64,000 bases of DNA from contig MNCI01014292.1 in the NCBI GenBank assembly GCA_015680685.1, forward strand, positions 147,486 to 211,485. Direction: 5' to 3'. The DNA comes from Gnetum montanum (taxonomy: Eukaryota; Streptophyta; Gnetopsida; Gnetales; Gnetaceae). Position 1 is the first letter of the stretch. Every line of letters begins with the position of its first letter. The notes beneath the pieces are model-generated. The model saw only the letters and a program-made list of their open reading frames with translations, did not search any database and was not told the origin of the DNA. The translations under genes were made by a program, and so were the position numbers. Shown here piece by piece: positions 21,060 through 32,611 of the stretch.

Positions 21060-22300
21060 TAGGTGGAAAGGAGGAGACATGAAAAATGGAGTTTGTGGAA
21101 AGGCTTCAGTTGTTGGCGGTTGACTAACTGTGTTTTGGTGGGGTCCGTAGGTTTGTGGATGAGCAAGGCCCTGGATGGGAAGGTTTCGAAGACAATATAA
21201 GGTCCCTCCCACAGTGTTTGAAACTTGGTCAGTTGGGATACGTGTGAGGGATTCCAATACAACACCTTGTCTCCACATCTAAATGTGACCTTCTGAATCC
21301 TAAGATCATGTTGTTTTTTGTTGTAGGCCTTGTGGATCTCATTGGAGGCTAGGGCCACTAATTAGTTCTCATCTAGCATACTTAAATTGATCATTCATTC
21401 GCGTTGTGCTAGTGGTAGGTCAAGACCTAAGTCACTAGCAGTGGATAGTGTGCAGATTTTGGCTTGAATTGGAAGTGTTGGCAACTTTCTGTACACTAAC
21501 TCATAGGGAGAGTACCCTACAGGAAGTTTCCAAGTGGTGCAATAGGCACATAGTGCATCATTAAGCTTAGTGCTCCAATCCCTCCTGTAGTTGTTGATGG
21601 TTCGGGTAAGGATCTTGATGATCTCCCTATTGGTGACTTCGGCCTGCCCGTTGGCTTGGGGGTGATAGGGAGTTGTGAATTTATGCGTTACCTCTAAGCC
21701 TTCCATGAGTTTTCAAAAAGTGACACCCGCAAAATAAGTCTCATTATCATAAATGAGTGCATGTGGCACTCCAAACCTATTAACAATTTGTTGTTGAACA
21801 AATCGTGCAGTGATGTTAGAAGAAAAATCGATGACGGCTATCACTTCTGCCCACTTTGTACAGTAGTCCATAGCTACAATGATGTATGCCTTTCCATTTG
21901 ATAGGGGCATGATGGGTCCCATGAAGTCGATGCCCCAAATGTCGAAGGGCTCTAGTGGCTAGATTCACTATTAAGGTTCCTCCAACTGTGTTGTCATCCC
22001 ACCATCCCTTTAGCATCGTTCGCAGGAGTAGGTGAACCATTGTGCGTCCCTGAAGATTGTGGGCCAGTAATACCTTACAAGCAGGATCTTAATGGCAGTG
22101 CAGCGTCCAGCATAGTGGCCCCCACAAGGGCCCTTGTGAGCACCCTGGAGGACACGTAACGTATCACCATTAGGGACACACCATCGAACCAAGCCATCTG
22201 CGCACACCTTGTAAGGGTGGTCATTGATTTCCATGAAACGCTTGGCCTTATGGAGAAACTGTTGTTTCTATTGATGGTTCCACTCCTTAGGCAGCTCCTA
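21060..22300 (-). pseudogene. Integrase of E2
   Basis: HHCC zinc region: AHKGPCGGHYAGR, then YYWPTIFRDAQ and YSCERC (near 22150-22020). The catalytic core has the first Asp in the [11 protein letters not shown] block (about 21930), the second in [11 protein letters not shown] (about 21760), and Glu in ANGQAEVTNREI (codon 21638-21640). The C-terminal domain has GDKVLYWNPSHVS and LWEGPYIVF (21270-21185). The DDE triad and zinc ligands are intact, but stops and frameshifts break the chain. It inserts cDNA into the host genome. Confidence 0.88.
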
Positions 22301-22389
22301 GGTTGTGAGGTAGGTGAGGATGTGGTTGAACTAAGGAGATTCCTTAGGTTCTTGAGGATCAACTGTGCCTATGAAGAGGAGTTCATCTA

Positions 22390-22950
22390 GAAATTGGTTG
22401 GATAAGGGCTCCTCCTCTTCTGCGTCATCCCATCACAACTGAGACAAGTGATTAGCAACCACATTCTTAGTTCCCTTCCTGTTTACCATGGTAAGATCAA
22501 ACTCCTGAAGAATCACCAGCCACCAGATTATGTGAGGGCTCACTATTGGTTTGTTCATCCGGAACCGAATAGCACTATGATCAGTATGCACAAACACCTC
22601 ATATCCGAGCACATAGTGCTAAAATTTGTCCAAGGCGAACACCACCGCCATCAACTCCTTTTTGGTCGTGGTGTAGTTCAACTGAGCACCCATAATGCTA
22701 TGGCTTGCATAATGGATATAATAAGGACATTTCTAATCGTCACACTATGTAAGCACGGCTCCCATGGCATAGTTGGATGCGTTCGTCATAATGTGAAAGG
22801 GTCTAGACCAATCGGGGGTTTGTAGAGTTAGAGTTTCTATGAGTTTCTGTTTAGCACTTAGAATGCAGACTCGCATTTCTTAGTCTAGATGAACATAGTG
22901 TCATTCTTTGTCAGCTCTACCAATGGCTTGGTGATCTTCGAGAAGTTTTC
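22390..22950 (-). pseudogene. RNase H of E2
   Basis: The minus strand reads YTTTKKELMAVVFALDKF (about 22680-22630), then HTDHSAIRF, and ends NVVANHLSQL (about 22430). These are the standard landmarks of gypsy RNase H (KELLAVVFA, TDH, NVVADHLSRL). Interrupted by stops. It degrades the RNA template during reverse transcription. Confidence 0.8.
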
Positions 22951-22956
22951 AATGAA

Positions 22957-23700
22957 TCACTGGTAGTAACCAATGTGTCCAAGGAATGACCGAACATCTT
23001 TGATGGTACTTGGTTGGTGGGTAATTCCTTGGATAACCCTAATCTTTTCAGGATCTACGTTGATCCCTGTTTGTGAGATGTGATGCCCCAACAAAATGCC
23101 CTCTTGGACCATCAAATGGCTCTTCTTCCAATTGAGCCACAGATTGGTGTCTACACACCTTTTCAGAACCTGCTCCAGATGGTCTAAGGCTTGCTTGAAC
23201 ATGGCCCCATAGGTGAAGAAGTCATCCATGAAGACTTCCACCCCATTGTCGATTTGTTGTTGGAAGATGCTTAGGACAAGGCGTTGGAACGTAGTGGGTG
23301 CATTGCATAGGCTAAAGGCATCTTCTTGTATGTAAAAGTCCCCCATGCACTCGTGAAAGTAGTTTTGGCCTAGTCCTCTAGTGCTATTTAAGTTTGGTTA
23401 TAACCACTATAACCATCCAAAAAGCTGTAGTAGTGGTGCCTTTCCATGGTGTCCAACACCTGGTCCACAAATGGGAACGGGAAGTGGTCCTTGAAGGTCG
23501 TCATATTGAGCAATCGGAAATCAATACAAACCCTCCACTTCCCACCTTTCTTGGGCACGATAATGAGTGGGCTAACCCATTCACTATCGGTGATAGAATA
23601 GGTGAATCCTGCCTTTAGCAACTATTTGATTTCATCTTTTACAATCTACTTCAATTTGGGATTCAACCGTCTTTGTGGATATCATCGTGATTTCATGAAA
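22957..23700 (-). pseudogene. Reverse transcriptase of E2
   Basis: Conserved blocks in order on the minus strand: LLKAGFTYSI, WVSPLIIVPKKGGKWRVCID, FRLLNMTTFKDHFPFPFVDQ, YYSFLDGYSGYNQ (23621-23388); CNAPTTFQRLVLSIF, VFMDDFF with the catalytic Asp pair at 23221-23226, the LGHHIS block, and SFLGHIGYYQ (23346-22957). A frame break lies between 23346 and 23388. It copies the element RNA into DNA. Confidence 0.9.
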
Positions 23701-24289
23701 GGGTCAAGATAGATCCGATGTTGGCAGACCCTGGGATCAACTCTAGTCAACTCAAGATATGACCATGCGAATGCAGCAACCACCTCCAGCAACTTCTTCT
23801 TTTGTTCTGGAGCAAGGGTGGCATTAATGATTACTGGCTTTCCATTTTGCAAAAATGCATACTCTAAGTGAGCCGATAAAGACTTTAACTCAACGAGCTC
23901 TTATTTGAAGCTCTCAGGGATTTCTAGCTTCCCCTAGTCATCTTAGTCATCAACAGTGGAGACCCGTTGATAAATTTTTTCCATTTCATCTCTACTATTA
24001 ATGTAGGCTTGTACAAGCCCCTCTGATGGTTCCATGCACAATGTGCTGCTAGTAGGATTAGCTATCAGCCACTAGGTGCCCTCTTGGCTAGTGGTTGCTG
24101 CATATAGGCATTGTTGAACAGGTGATTCCTCAGTACACTGACTGCATGCTTGAATGGATATTCACTTAGCAGACCATAATTTCTACACACAATTGCACCC
24201 TGAGTCACTGTATGCGATGCATGGAATTCATTTCTTCTCGACCTTTCTGAAAGGATTTTTCTTTGAAATTTCAAGGGATAGATCGCGGA

Positions 24290-24590
24290 GGCCTAGTCGT
24301 GCGTCCACCGTGCTTAGCCAGGCTCTTCCCATGATGATTGGGAAGTTCCCCTTGCAGTTCTCTACACGGATGACCAGAAAGTCAGTAGGACAGGACCACC
24401 CACAGATGGTAGTCATAATGTCCTCCACCAATCCCAAGGGAATGGTGATGGACTAGTCTGCTAACTCGAGCCAAATGTTGCTCTTCTTTAGCATGGGTAG
24501 GTTCCAGTTCTTGTACATATCATGAGAGATCAAATTAACCCTTGACCTTGAGTCCAGAAGAAATTTTCATGGCTCATTCCTTGCCACCTG
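24290..24590 (-). pseudogene. Protease region of E2, degenerate
   Basis: The minus strand reads LLDSRSRVNLISHDMY near 24550-24515, where functional elements have LLDLGAS or DSGA. The active-site Gly is replaced by Arg. The C-terminal landmark NFPIIMGRAWLST lies near 24345-24305, corresponding to the ILGRPFLAT motif. This is an aspartic protease that matures Gag-Pol; the copy is inactive. Confidence 0.65.
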
Positions 24591-24599
24591 GAGATAGAT

Positions 24600-26853
24600 G
24601 AGGGGGCTTCCGTTGCTACGGTTGTGGCGGTATCTCTCTCTGCATTGATGGAGTAGGTGGCAACTGAGTGGGATGTGATGGAGGAGTGGCAAGAGAAGGT
24701 GATGTAGGATAGAAGAGATGTGGGTTGTCCCCCCTGGATGATGGAGATTGAGGTCGAAAATACTCTAGGGGGTGGTAATAACTTGGAAAGGCCACATGAC
24801 TAGAAGAGTCCCTTGGAGAGACCGGTTACTGATCGTAGTACCCATAAGGATCTGGCTATTTGTAAGGGTACTGTTACCTTGGAGGTGGCATCCCCCATGT
24901 TTGCGGGTGTTGCCACTGTTGGAAGTATTCATACGGTTGGGGTGGTGCTCCACTTGGATAGTATCCTTGCTGTTGCTGGTCGAATTACCTAGAATTGCCT
25001 TGTGGATAAGGCAACCTTCGGGGTGTTTGCCGTTGTGCCAAGCAAGGGTTCAATGCGTACACCCCAGACTCTTGAAGATGCGAAACCACAGGACAACATC
25101 CCTTAGGATGTTCATATTAGCATATGCCACATTCATCATCCTCCTCAGTGTTAGAGTCTGCAACCTGCTTTGCTATAGCAACCTTGCCCTTTCCCCTATA
25201 TTGGCATGTTCAACTTCCTTCTTCCTGCGTCGATTGTAATCATTACCTCATTCTCTGGACTCCTCTGCGATTTTCAACACGCTTTGGACCCTTTTGTCTA
25301 AAGATTCCCACATCTTATCCACCTTTGTCGAAATTTTAGATGTGAAATTTTGTAACGGCAAAGTCTTTCAGTTTACCATTGCTTCTAGCAATGATTCTTC
25401 CTCCTCATCACAAAAATAGACTTCACTTTTCTTGAGGGAAGGATCTCGATTGAATTCTTCTGCACTCTCCTTTTTCCTAAGTTCTCCTTCCTCCTTAGCC
25501 ACCTGTTCAATGAGGTGTTGCAATTGATGGGCCCTTAGCTCTGACAGTCGCCCCTGGGCGTATATGCCAAGGGTCTTTCACGTTTCAAAATGGAGCCCAT
25601 CAATGATGTGGCGAAGCTGTGCCTGCTAAGAGTAACCATGACTAGGGCACCGATGCAACAACAAGTAGTACCTGCTCATGGCAGCATCCTAAGGGTTCAT
25701 GATTCTCTTGTTTCCAGCCTTGGATCTACCATCTCAAGTTCGCCACTCTGGAGTACGTTTGATATTTGTCATTGAAAATTTCAAGCATTGTACTCCATCT
25801 TATTATTGATTCCAGCTCCAAGGACCGGTACCAACTTTTAGCTTCTTTGATGAATGTGCGAGGGAATAGCTTCAGCTTCTGCCAATCATTATCAATGTTC
25901 TGCAAAGTGTAGGCATCATGGAATGCCTGCAGGTGAGTCTGTGGATCACAGTTGTATCCCCCTTCAAATCTAGGGATGTTGTTCATATCAACGTGCTTGA
26001 TCCGGCTATCCTTCATGTGCCTACTGGGGATTTGGACTACCTTAGATATCTAGAGCATACTCCTGGTAGCCAACAATGGCTCATATGAATCATAGTCTTG
26101 CTGAGGACCATGATGTCTGTGATGATTCCAACTATCTCTCCTTTCATGCCAGCGAGCATCGCGTCATTGCTCGCGTGCTTCCTCACATTGTCCCTTCCGA
26201 ACCTTTTTGCCACTGTCCTTTCGCTTCCTCCTACCTCGATTATGATCAGAGCCTGAGATGGATGAAGGAGAAGGAGAGTGAGAGGATGGAGAAGAATGAG
26301 AGGGATCTCTTCCTCTACCCTGATGATGGTCCCAATCATCCCAATCATCTTTACTATGTGACCCTCCATCCCCTTGGGGATCTTGGCCACCTAGATGCTT
26401 GGATTGAATCATGGATTAGAGGAGTTGCTGCCCTAGGGGAAGTTCGGTTGAATGGGTGTCATAGAATATGGGATCCCCATCATCCTGCAGCCCTTACGAG
26501 AATAAGGGGTTACTGAATTGTTTCCCCTTTAGCTATTCATATCTGTCTACTTGCTACTGATCTCTTGCTCATTAAGCTTCAGTGGGACAATAGTCCCGGT
26601 AGTCATGGTCCTCCATGACATACTCTACTCCAAGGTCCTGGATGCCCAATCTGCCAAGATTGTGAAATAGCATCGTAGGAGTTGATCAGTTGGGAGGGTG
26701 TACAATATTGCCCTCCATGTCCCGCCATCATAGATGCTCATCCTGATGTAGGATGAACATGAAATCAGGGATGTACTCATCAGGATGCTTATACACCACC
26801 CAACACTCTTGTGGCACCGGTGGGGTGGATATCTCCCTCCTGTGAGAAGACAT
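24600..26853 (-). pseudogene. Gag of E2 with zinc knuckle
   Basis: Start ATG at 26853 (MSSHRREISTPPVPQE). An N-terminal HPDEYIPDFMFILHQDE block is followed by a Ser/Pro and charged linker (26400-26100). The core is DMNNIPRFEGGYNCDPQTHL then ALSWYRSLEL-like sequence (26016-25726), YYLLLHRCPSHGYS, and KEEGELRKKES. A CGIC-x-YEHPKGCCP zinc knuckle (25131-25095) and a Pro/Gln/Tyr-rich tail follow. Multiple stops. Gag builds the particle and binds RNA. The gene is adjacent to the PBS, as expected. Confidence 0.82.
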
Positions 26854-27001
26854 ATTGGACATTATATGGTTCATGTAATCGATGTACCTTACTACTAACT
26901 TTAATCTGCCTAGCGTGCGTAAATATTTCTATCCTGGGTCCATTCCAATGACTTGAATGATAATTTCACTAAGGTTAGATGACGCATGTAAGACTTAACA
27001 G

Positions 27002-27019
27002 TCCCCGACAATGGTGCCA
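27002..27019 (-). promoter_or_regulatory. Primer-binding site of E2 (tRNA-Asp type)
   Basis: The minus strand TGGCACCATTGTCGGGGA lies one base inside the LTR. It differs from the tRNA-Asp complement only by transitions, mostly at CpG-type positions. Confidence 0.8.
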
Positions 27020-27020
27020 A

Positions 27021-27935
27021 TGATGAGCGGCTAGGTACCACTACGCCCAACCATGCGAATCATGGACGTTCACACGTGACTCAGTCGAATTTCGTAGACT
27101 GTAAGCACTTGACATACACCAGACCCTAACTAGTGAAACCCTGGGGTTAGAGCAGTCATTGTCTTCCTAATCTCACTTGTGATGTTCTAATTACAATGGT
27201 TAAGTGAGATTAAGGCTAATGATGTTTATATCTTTTTGCATATTTTTTGGCGACTAATTAAGGTATGAAGATTAAGAAATAAACTATTATCTAATCTATA
27301 ATTATCCTAGCTTATACTCTAACGATTCCTAGCATAAGTATCCAATCCCATCTTCTGAGCACATTTTGAGCATCTCTTAACACTTCTAGGTTACCAGACG
27401 TTAAGCGTCACTGGGCTTACCAAGTGTTTTATTTACGTTCGAGATGGTAGTACTTATGGCCTTTACGAACTACGAATAAGTATTAGCGATCAAGATAACA
27501 ATAATAGAAACTTAAGTAATTAACAAGTAATCAACAAAGCATAAACATCTTAAACTATGGAATGCATAAAATAGCTAAGTCCAAATGCTGCAAGAAATGC
27601 TTGAATAGTTCATCTTTATTGTCATCATGCCAATGGAATCAAATACATCAACGCTCGAATAAAGAGCCGATCACTTTTCTTACACTTTCTGTGAGCACTT
27701 GGAAAATATTCTATCTCCTGTAGGAACAAACTGTAAGAGCATCGCTACAACTAACTGCAAGATGCCTAAATGAGGTGGAAAGCCCTCTTATTTATAGGTC
27801 AAGATAGGCGGCTACATAAATGGGGCCACGTCAACATAGGAAGGCTACATCAACGAGCCCGCATCGACACGGCCGCATATACATGGCCCTGTATACGCGG
27901 CCAAGTCGATGCAATGACTTAGTGACACTTCATCA
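27021..27935 (-). repeat. 5' LTR of E2
   Basis: The minus strand starts TGATGAAGTGTCAC and ends GGTACCTAGCCGCTCATCA. TATTTATA (27789-27796) marks the TATA box. Between it and the transcriptional upstream end is a tract of short palindromes such as GCCGCATATAC/GTATACGCGGC (about 27800-27915). Confidence 0.92.
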
Positions 27936-28190
27936 CCCTTGAATGGTCCATTTGATGTTTTTAGGACTATGCCTCTCTACATCAAATTTCCTTTTAACTT
28001 TCTTTAATGCAACCACCATTAACTTTTTTAAGGCATGGTAGACATAAAAGGTCATTTGGACTATTGCCTCTTATTTTTTCGCAAAGAGTCCATATTCAAT
28101 GGATGCCACTTTACTGTTCAATAGTAATGTAACGATTTGAAGTGCATGTCTAGCTATTTCCAACACATGGTGACACTATATTATAACAAT
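27936..28190. repeat. Duplicated unit A, right part
   Basis: Resumes the unit interrupted by E2. It matches unit B 55513-55755 (for example AGGACTATGCCT, TTTCTTTAATGCA, CACATGGTGACACTA). No gene seen. Confidence 0.75.
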
Positions 28191-28699
28191 GTTGCCTTCC
28201 ATTCCTTTCATAGACTTTGTGTTGATGCCAACATCGCCCATGCTAGGCATGGGACCATGATCAACAAGTATAATTCCCTGACACTGAGAACAAATAAAGT
28301 TAATTTTTACAAGCACATCTTGGGGCTGGATTCATAATGGAAAGCTTGTGGTGGTGGTTACATTGTCGTGTCATGATGGCATAGATGTAACGGCCTGGGT
28401 GGTGTAGAATGTGGATTATGTAACAGCCCAAGTGATGGACGTAACTGTCATAATAATGGTGGAAGGTGTAACTGATAATGACGATGGTGGAAGTTACGAA
28501 GGTGGTGGATGACTTAGTGATCTCGAGCATTACAAAAGTTGCGTAACGACTCAAGTGGTGGATGTAACCAATGTGGAACATTGGCATTTAAACACCTAGA
28601 TGAGTGACTATAAAGGTAGTGGATGAGCAAATGTTGAGAAGGGGGGGAAGTGGGTGGCCTCATTTCTCTCTCACATTGGGGGCCAACCTCTCTCACATT

Positions 28700-29630
28700 G
28701 GTGAGCAAATTGGTGACTGTAGTAGGGTTTTCTCTTCTTCCTCTCTTTGGCAATGGTGAAGCTGCAAAAAGCATCCTTCCTAGGTTTTCTGCCACCAACA
28801 GCAGGTTGTGTGGTAAGCGACAATGAGGCACATGATGGTGGAACATTGGAAAAATCTTTCTCTCTCTTTCCATCTTTTAGTAGCACCAAGGTGATGTCAG
28901 AGGACAAGGGATCAGTAGATAACCCCCATCTCTTTGTAGATCCAAGTCGGTGACTGCAGTAGGGTTCTCTCTCTTCCTCTCTTCGGCAACAGTGAAGCTA
29001 CAACAGGTATCCTCCTTGGGTTTTGTGCCACCAACAATAGGTTGTGTGGTAGGTGACAACAAGGCATATGGTGGTGAAACACTAGACATATCTCTCTCTA
29101 TTTCTTCCTCTTTTAGTAGTGCTAGGGTGGTGTTATAAGACAAGGGATCAATAGACAGCCTCCCTCTCTCGGTAGATTCAAATCAACGATTGCAGCAGGG
29201 TTCTCTCTTCTTCTTCTCTTCGACAATGGTGAAGTTGCAACAAGCAGCCTCCTGGGATTTTTTGCCACCAAAAACAGGTTGTGTGGTAGGTGATAGTGAG
29301 GCACATGGTGGTGAAACATTGGATAGATCTGTCTCTCTCTTCCTCTTTTAGTAGCGCCAATGCAATGTCAAAGGACAAGGGATCAGTAGACAACCTCCCT
29401 CTCTCTATAGATCAAGTTGATGATTGTAGCAGGGTTCTCTCTTCTCCCTCTCTTCAGCAATGGTGAAGCTACAATAGGTGGTTTCCTTGGGTTTTCTGCC
29501 ACCAACAACAAGTTGTGTCGTAGGTGATAGTAAGGTGCATGGCAGTGGATAATTGTACAAATCTCTCTCTTTTTTTTTCTTTTTGGACAGCATGTGGGAT
29601 AGTGGTTGCAAGTGTTCATAGTATCATACA
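28700..29630. repeat. Tandem array, four copies of a ~235-bp unit
   Basis: The landmark AGGGTT(C/T)TCTCT starts at about 28724, 28961, 29197 and 29431, spacings of 237, 236 and 234. Each unit also has GCAACAGTGAAGCTACAA-type, GGTTGTGTGGTAGGTGA-type and ACAAGGGATCA(G/A)TAGA blocks. Copies are diverged. Short minus-strand frames recur in each copy, but stops differ between copies, so coding is not supported. Confidence 0.85.
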
Positions 29631-30063
29631 AAAAATGACTCATTGCAATAGTTCCTAACTAGTCTCTTCTTCTCAATAGCTTTCTTATTTTATTTTTCTT
29701 TTTCCTTATCTACCAACAACAAATGATGCTAGTAGGCAATCTCTCTCAACAACGTGGGATCTAGCTTCTTCTCTATCCCTCTTTAGGTGGCGGTCGTAGT
29801 CTTCTTGCCTAGTAGTGGACACCATCAATAGCGACAGACTAGCAACATCAACGGGACCAGGAAAAATTTAAATTTTCTTGCTATCTATTGTGTTTTCATG
29901 AAGTCTTGAATTTCAAGACACTTGTTCAATTGGAATTCTCCCAACTTTTCAATTTAATTTATTTTGTTTTGAAGCGTCACATGGCCCTCTCCAGCTGAAA
30001 CTATTCCTAGGTTTCCATACCCATACAGAAGGTGCTCAAGGCAATAGTCTCCTCAAATGAGTT

Positions 30064-30090
30064 CCCCCCCCCCCCCCCCCCCCCCCCCCC
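30064..30090. repeat. Homopolymer of 27 C
   Basis: An uninterrupted C run in otherwise AT-rich sequence. True length is uncertain because such runs are error-prone in sequencing. Confidence 0.8.
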
Positions 30091-30203
30091 TAGCTATTAG
30101 TACATCCAAAATTTATGCATCAACAATTTGCCTTTAAAAACATTCTGAATTCAAAAGGGTTTTCTGGCATTAATAATTATTTATTTTCTAACATCAATAT
30201 TCT

Positions 30204-31692
30204 CATTGATCAAAGCCGATAGAAAAACATAAAAAAGTGAAAATATTCAAAAAAAAAAATATAACATACTTTAGGGGTGATGTTGGACCTAAAAGCAGTA
30301 ACATATTTTACATATAGTCCCTTATTAGAAATATACACTTAATGAGCTCTACCATTGAATTCCAGTCTTACCTATGACAAGAAATATGGAAATTGCATTA
30401 CATCCAAAGATTCATGCGATGTTTTGAATAGATATTATATTTTTATAAAGATAAAGTTTACAAATACAAAAATCAATTTCAATAAATGTGATTATAGGAC
30501 CCATCAACTCTTGCTTGTCTACCTAAGATGCTAAAACCATGAGTAACCAAATGAAAGTTGAAGCTAAGTCAATTACAGATAGTATTGGCCTCAAAGATTG
30601 TACAAAAAGCAAACTTCGATAGGAAGTGCTTGCCAATGTTATAACAACATTGATTCTTTCGGTCCACAACTATCACTTGTGAGTTTCGGTGCTTCGGGAA
30701 AAGATTCGAAAGCAAGAATTCTTTGATGGGATGATCATGTTTTAGAGACAACAACCTTTTACATGTACCATATCTCTGTTCTCTGTTCTGCCTAGAAAAC
30801 TTATAGCAGAAAAACATTCTATGAACAACTTGGAGCACCGTAAGGCAAAAGTTGATTAACGCATTCACAATTCTTCTTGAACAGTGAGAAACAAGTGAAA
30901 TTTGTAACAGGAAGGAAAAACTCACATGGAATGCCTGCAGATAAACCACAACCAAGGTGTTCAAAGTTCTGTTCTTTTATTTATTGTGTTTCTCAAACTG
31001 AAAGTTGAATGTAATATAATGCATTATGGTTTGTTTTAACATAAAAAAATTATTCCTAAAGAAAAAACGATTATTGACAGTTCTCAACATGATCATGGTT
31101 TGGATTTTTATTCTATTGTTTTTTGAAAAAAAATTATTCCGTTTCTTAAATTTTGAACAACCCAAAACACATTGATAAAATATTATAGAACATGAGGAAT
31201 CTTTAGAATTTTACAGAACATGAAAAAGTGCGCAACTTGTTAAGACATTTGTGAGTTGCACGAGCTATTAATTCAGATGATCTGTGTAAATTTACAAAAA
31301 AGAAAAAAAAAAGTCTATTGACACTGATGGGTAAGAAAATACTAAGTTACAACGAAATACCAAAACATTTCAGAAAAATCACTAAAACTAAACAAAACTT
31401 TCAGTGCAAGCAGAGAATGGTGAAGAAAACAATTACATTACTCTAAAACTTCTCAAACATACATAACCTCTAAGATTTGCACCAATGTGTTCGCCTTAGC
31501 ACAACTTGAGCATATTTCATCAACAATGCAAATTGAGATTGACATTTTACTTACTTACACTGACATTTTATTAGATCTATCCGATTAAAAAAGGAGTTTC
31601 AGAACCCCACACATAACGCTTTTTAATCTGCATCTAACAATTAAGAGTCAGCAAGTAATTCTGTTCCAAATAAGCCTCAGACAAAAGCAGCT
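30204..31692 (-). repeat. 3' flank of dirigent copy A (single-copy form)
   Basis: Aligns with 55757-58594 downstream of dirigent copy B, but holds one copy (30490-31170) of the segment that is triplicated there. A 131-codon minus-strand frame (30569-30964) is not preserved in the three related copies and is not treated as a gene. It may be transcribed downstream sequence of the dirigent gene; nothing proves that. Confidence 0.7.
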
Positions 31693-32016
31693 CTAAAAAT
31701 GCATTACTGTGATATCATAACGGACAATAGCATTGCCATCCTCGAAGATGTGAGTTTCACCAAAGATGGGCATCTCCCTCACCTCACTTAAAATAGTGTT
31801 GGTACCGAGTAGAGCCAGAGTGCTGCCATTATATTTGCCATTGTTGAACACAAAATTCATAGCCATGAGCAGCCTTAAGCCTTCCTGAGGTGGAAAAAGT
31901 AGAAGTATAAATTCCCTAGGCACTTCCCACCTACTTAGAATCCATAGTTGGCCCTAGCGTGAGCCGATCGTCAATCACACAGATTAAGCCGAAGCTGTTT
32001 AGAAAGCCCTTTACCG
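31693..32016 (-). pseudogene. Dirigent-like pseudogene A (C-terminal part, truncated)
   Basis: The minus strand preserves VIDDRLTLGP (about 31975-31945) and the C-terminal [28 protein letters not shown] and GNAIVRYDITVMHF blocks. These are characteristic of the dirigent family, secreted beta-barrel proteins that steer coupling of phenoxy radicals in lignan formation. There is an in-frame stop (31931-31933) and a changed segment before LLMAMN. A 42-bp in-frame deletion removes the conserved RFARGYAQLRT motif present in copy B. Homology stops abruptly at 32016, where unit B begins, so the N-terminal half and signal peptide are missing. Confidence 0.85.
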
Positions 32017-32112
32017 TTTGATATCAGGTCATCGATATCGGTGGTCAACATCGATGTTGATCCCTGATGTCACCCTGATTTTCGATATTAGGTATCACAA
32101 AATCTATATATA
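32017..32112 (+). promoter_or_regulatory. Internal LTR-like promoter of E4
   Basis: Repeated GATATCGAT-type palindromic words (32018-32095), then TATATATA at 32105-32112. The same words (GATCTCGATATC, CTGATATCACC) precede TATAAATA in this element's own LTR (34870-34942). It lies 500 bases upstream of the third-ORF ATG. Confidence 0.5.
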
Positions 32113-32363
32113 GGTGGACACCTAGACAAAATTTTCATCATTTTTCATTCTACAGAAGGGAGAGTTTTCCAAATTTTCTTCTCTAATCTAAGCTCTAACC
32201 TTCTAGCTTTCCCTAGCCCTTACTTGATCATTATTGCTCCAATTTTCTTGCTTTTTGAACCTATTTGATCATAGAGTGCTCATCTTAGTCATGGGTCGGT
32301 ACTAGTGAGGAAAATTTGAGCTAATTTTTAAAAACATTCTAACGCTTGAAAGGTATTTTAAGG

Positions 32364-32611
32364 GTAAGTATGAAGTGAAATAATGTTCTTAAGGAACCAT
32401 AGCCATCAATATGAGCCATATATAAGGACAAAATGAACAGTTATGAGGGATTATAATGGAATTAACACTTATGGGTAACTTTTTGAAAACATTTTCTAAC
32501 TCTGCAATCCTAGTAACTAAGAATTTGATCTAACTAAAGTATGAGAAAGGAAGGAAGTTATAAAAATTAGAGGACCCCTACTAATGATTCCTAATTCTTT
32601 AATGATTGTAG
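32364..32611 (+). other. Candidate leader intron before the E4 third ORF
   Basis: AAGG|GTAAGTATG donor (GT 32364-32365) and TTTAATGATTGTAG| acceptor (AG 32610-32611) immediately followed by ATGGCCCC. The length is 248 nt, with CTAAT branch-like sequences about 25-40 bases before the acceptor. The strongest of the three candidate introns. Confidence 0.5.

Larger units (their letters stand above)
15041..27935 (-). mobile_element. E2: Ty3/gypsy LTR retrotransposon, minus strand, near full length
   Basis: A 12.9-kb insertion flanked by the target duplication CCCTT (15036-15040 and 27936-27940). LTRs are at 15041-15926 and 27021-27935. In transcription order: PBS, Gag with zinc knuckle, protease, reverse transcriptase, RNase H, integrase, long noncoding stretch, internal palindrome and TATA promoter, candidate intron, third ORF, PPT, LTR. 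All enzymatic domains are recognisable but interrupted by stops and frameshifts. The target in unit B (GCCTT at 55508-55512) is uninterrupted. The tRNA-Asp primer and 3' extra ORF suggest the Athila-like side of the superfamily (inference). Confidence 0.92.
28191..30203. mobile_element. 2-kb insertion specific to unit A, type unknown
   Basis: Unit B passes directly from GACACTACATTGTAA (about 55743) to the dirigent 3' flank (about 55757). Unit A instead has 2 kb between the same flanks. The content is a GTAAC/GGTGGATGTAAC-rich tract (28330-28580), a four-copy tandem array (28700-29630) and a 27-base C run (30064-30090). No terminal repeats, target duplication or transposase were recognised. 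It could alternatively be sequence lost from unit B. Confidence 0.55.

Noticed and set aside
26076-26516. 146-codon plus-strand frame
   Set aside because: Antisense of the E2 Gag linker.
28514-29643. Series of minus-strand frames of 65-119 codons
   Set aside because: They follow the 235-bp tandem units and differ in stops and phase from copy to copy.
30569-30964. 131-codon minus-strand frame
   Set aside because: The same DNA occurs three times at 56014-58069 and the frame is broken differently in each copy; no domain.
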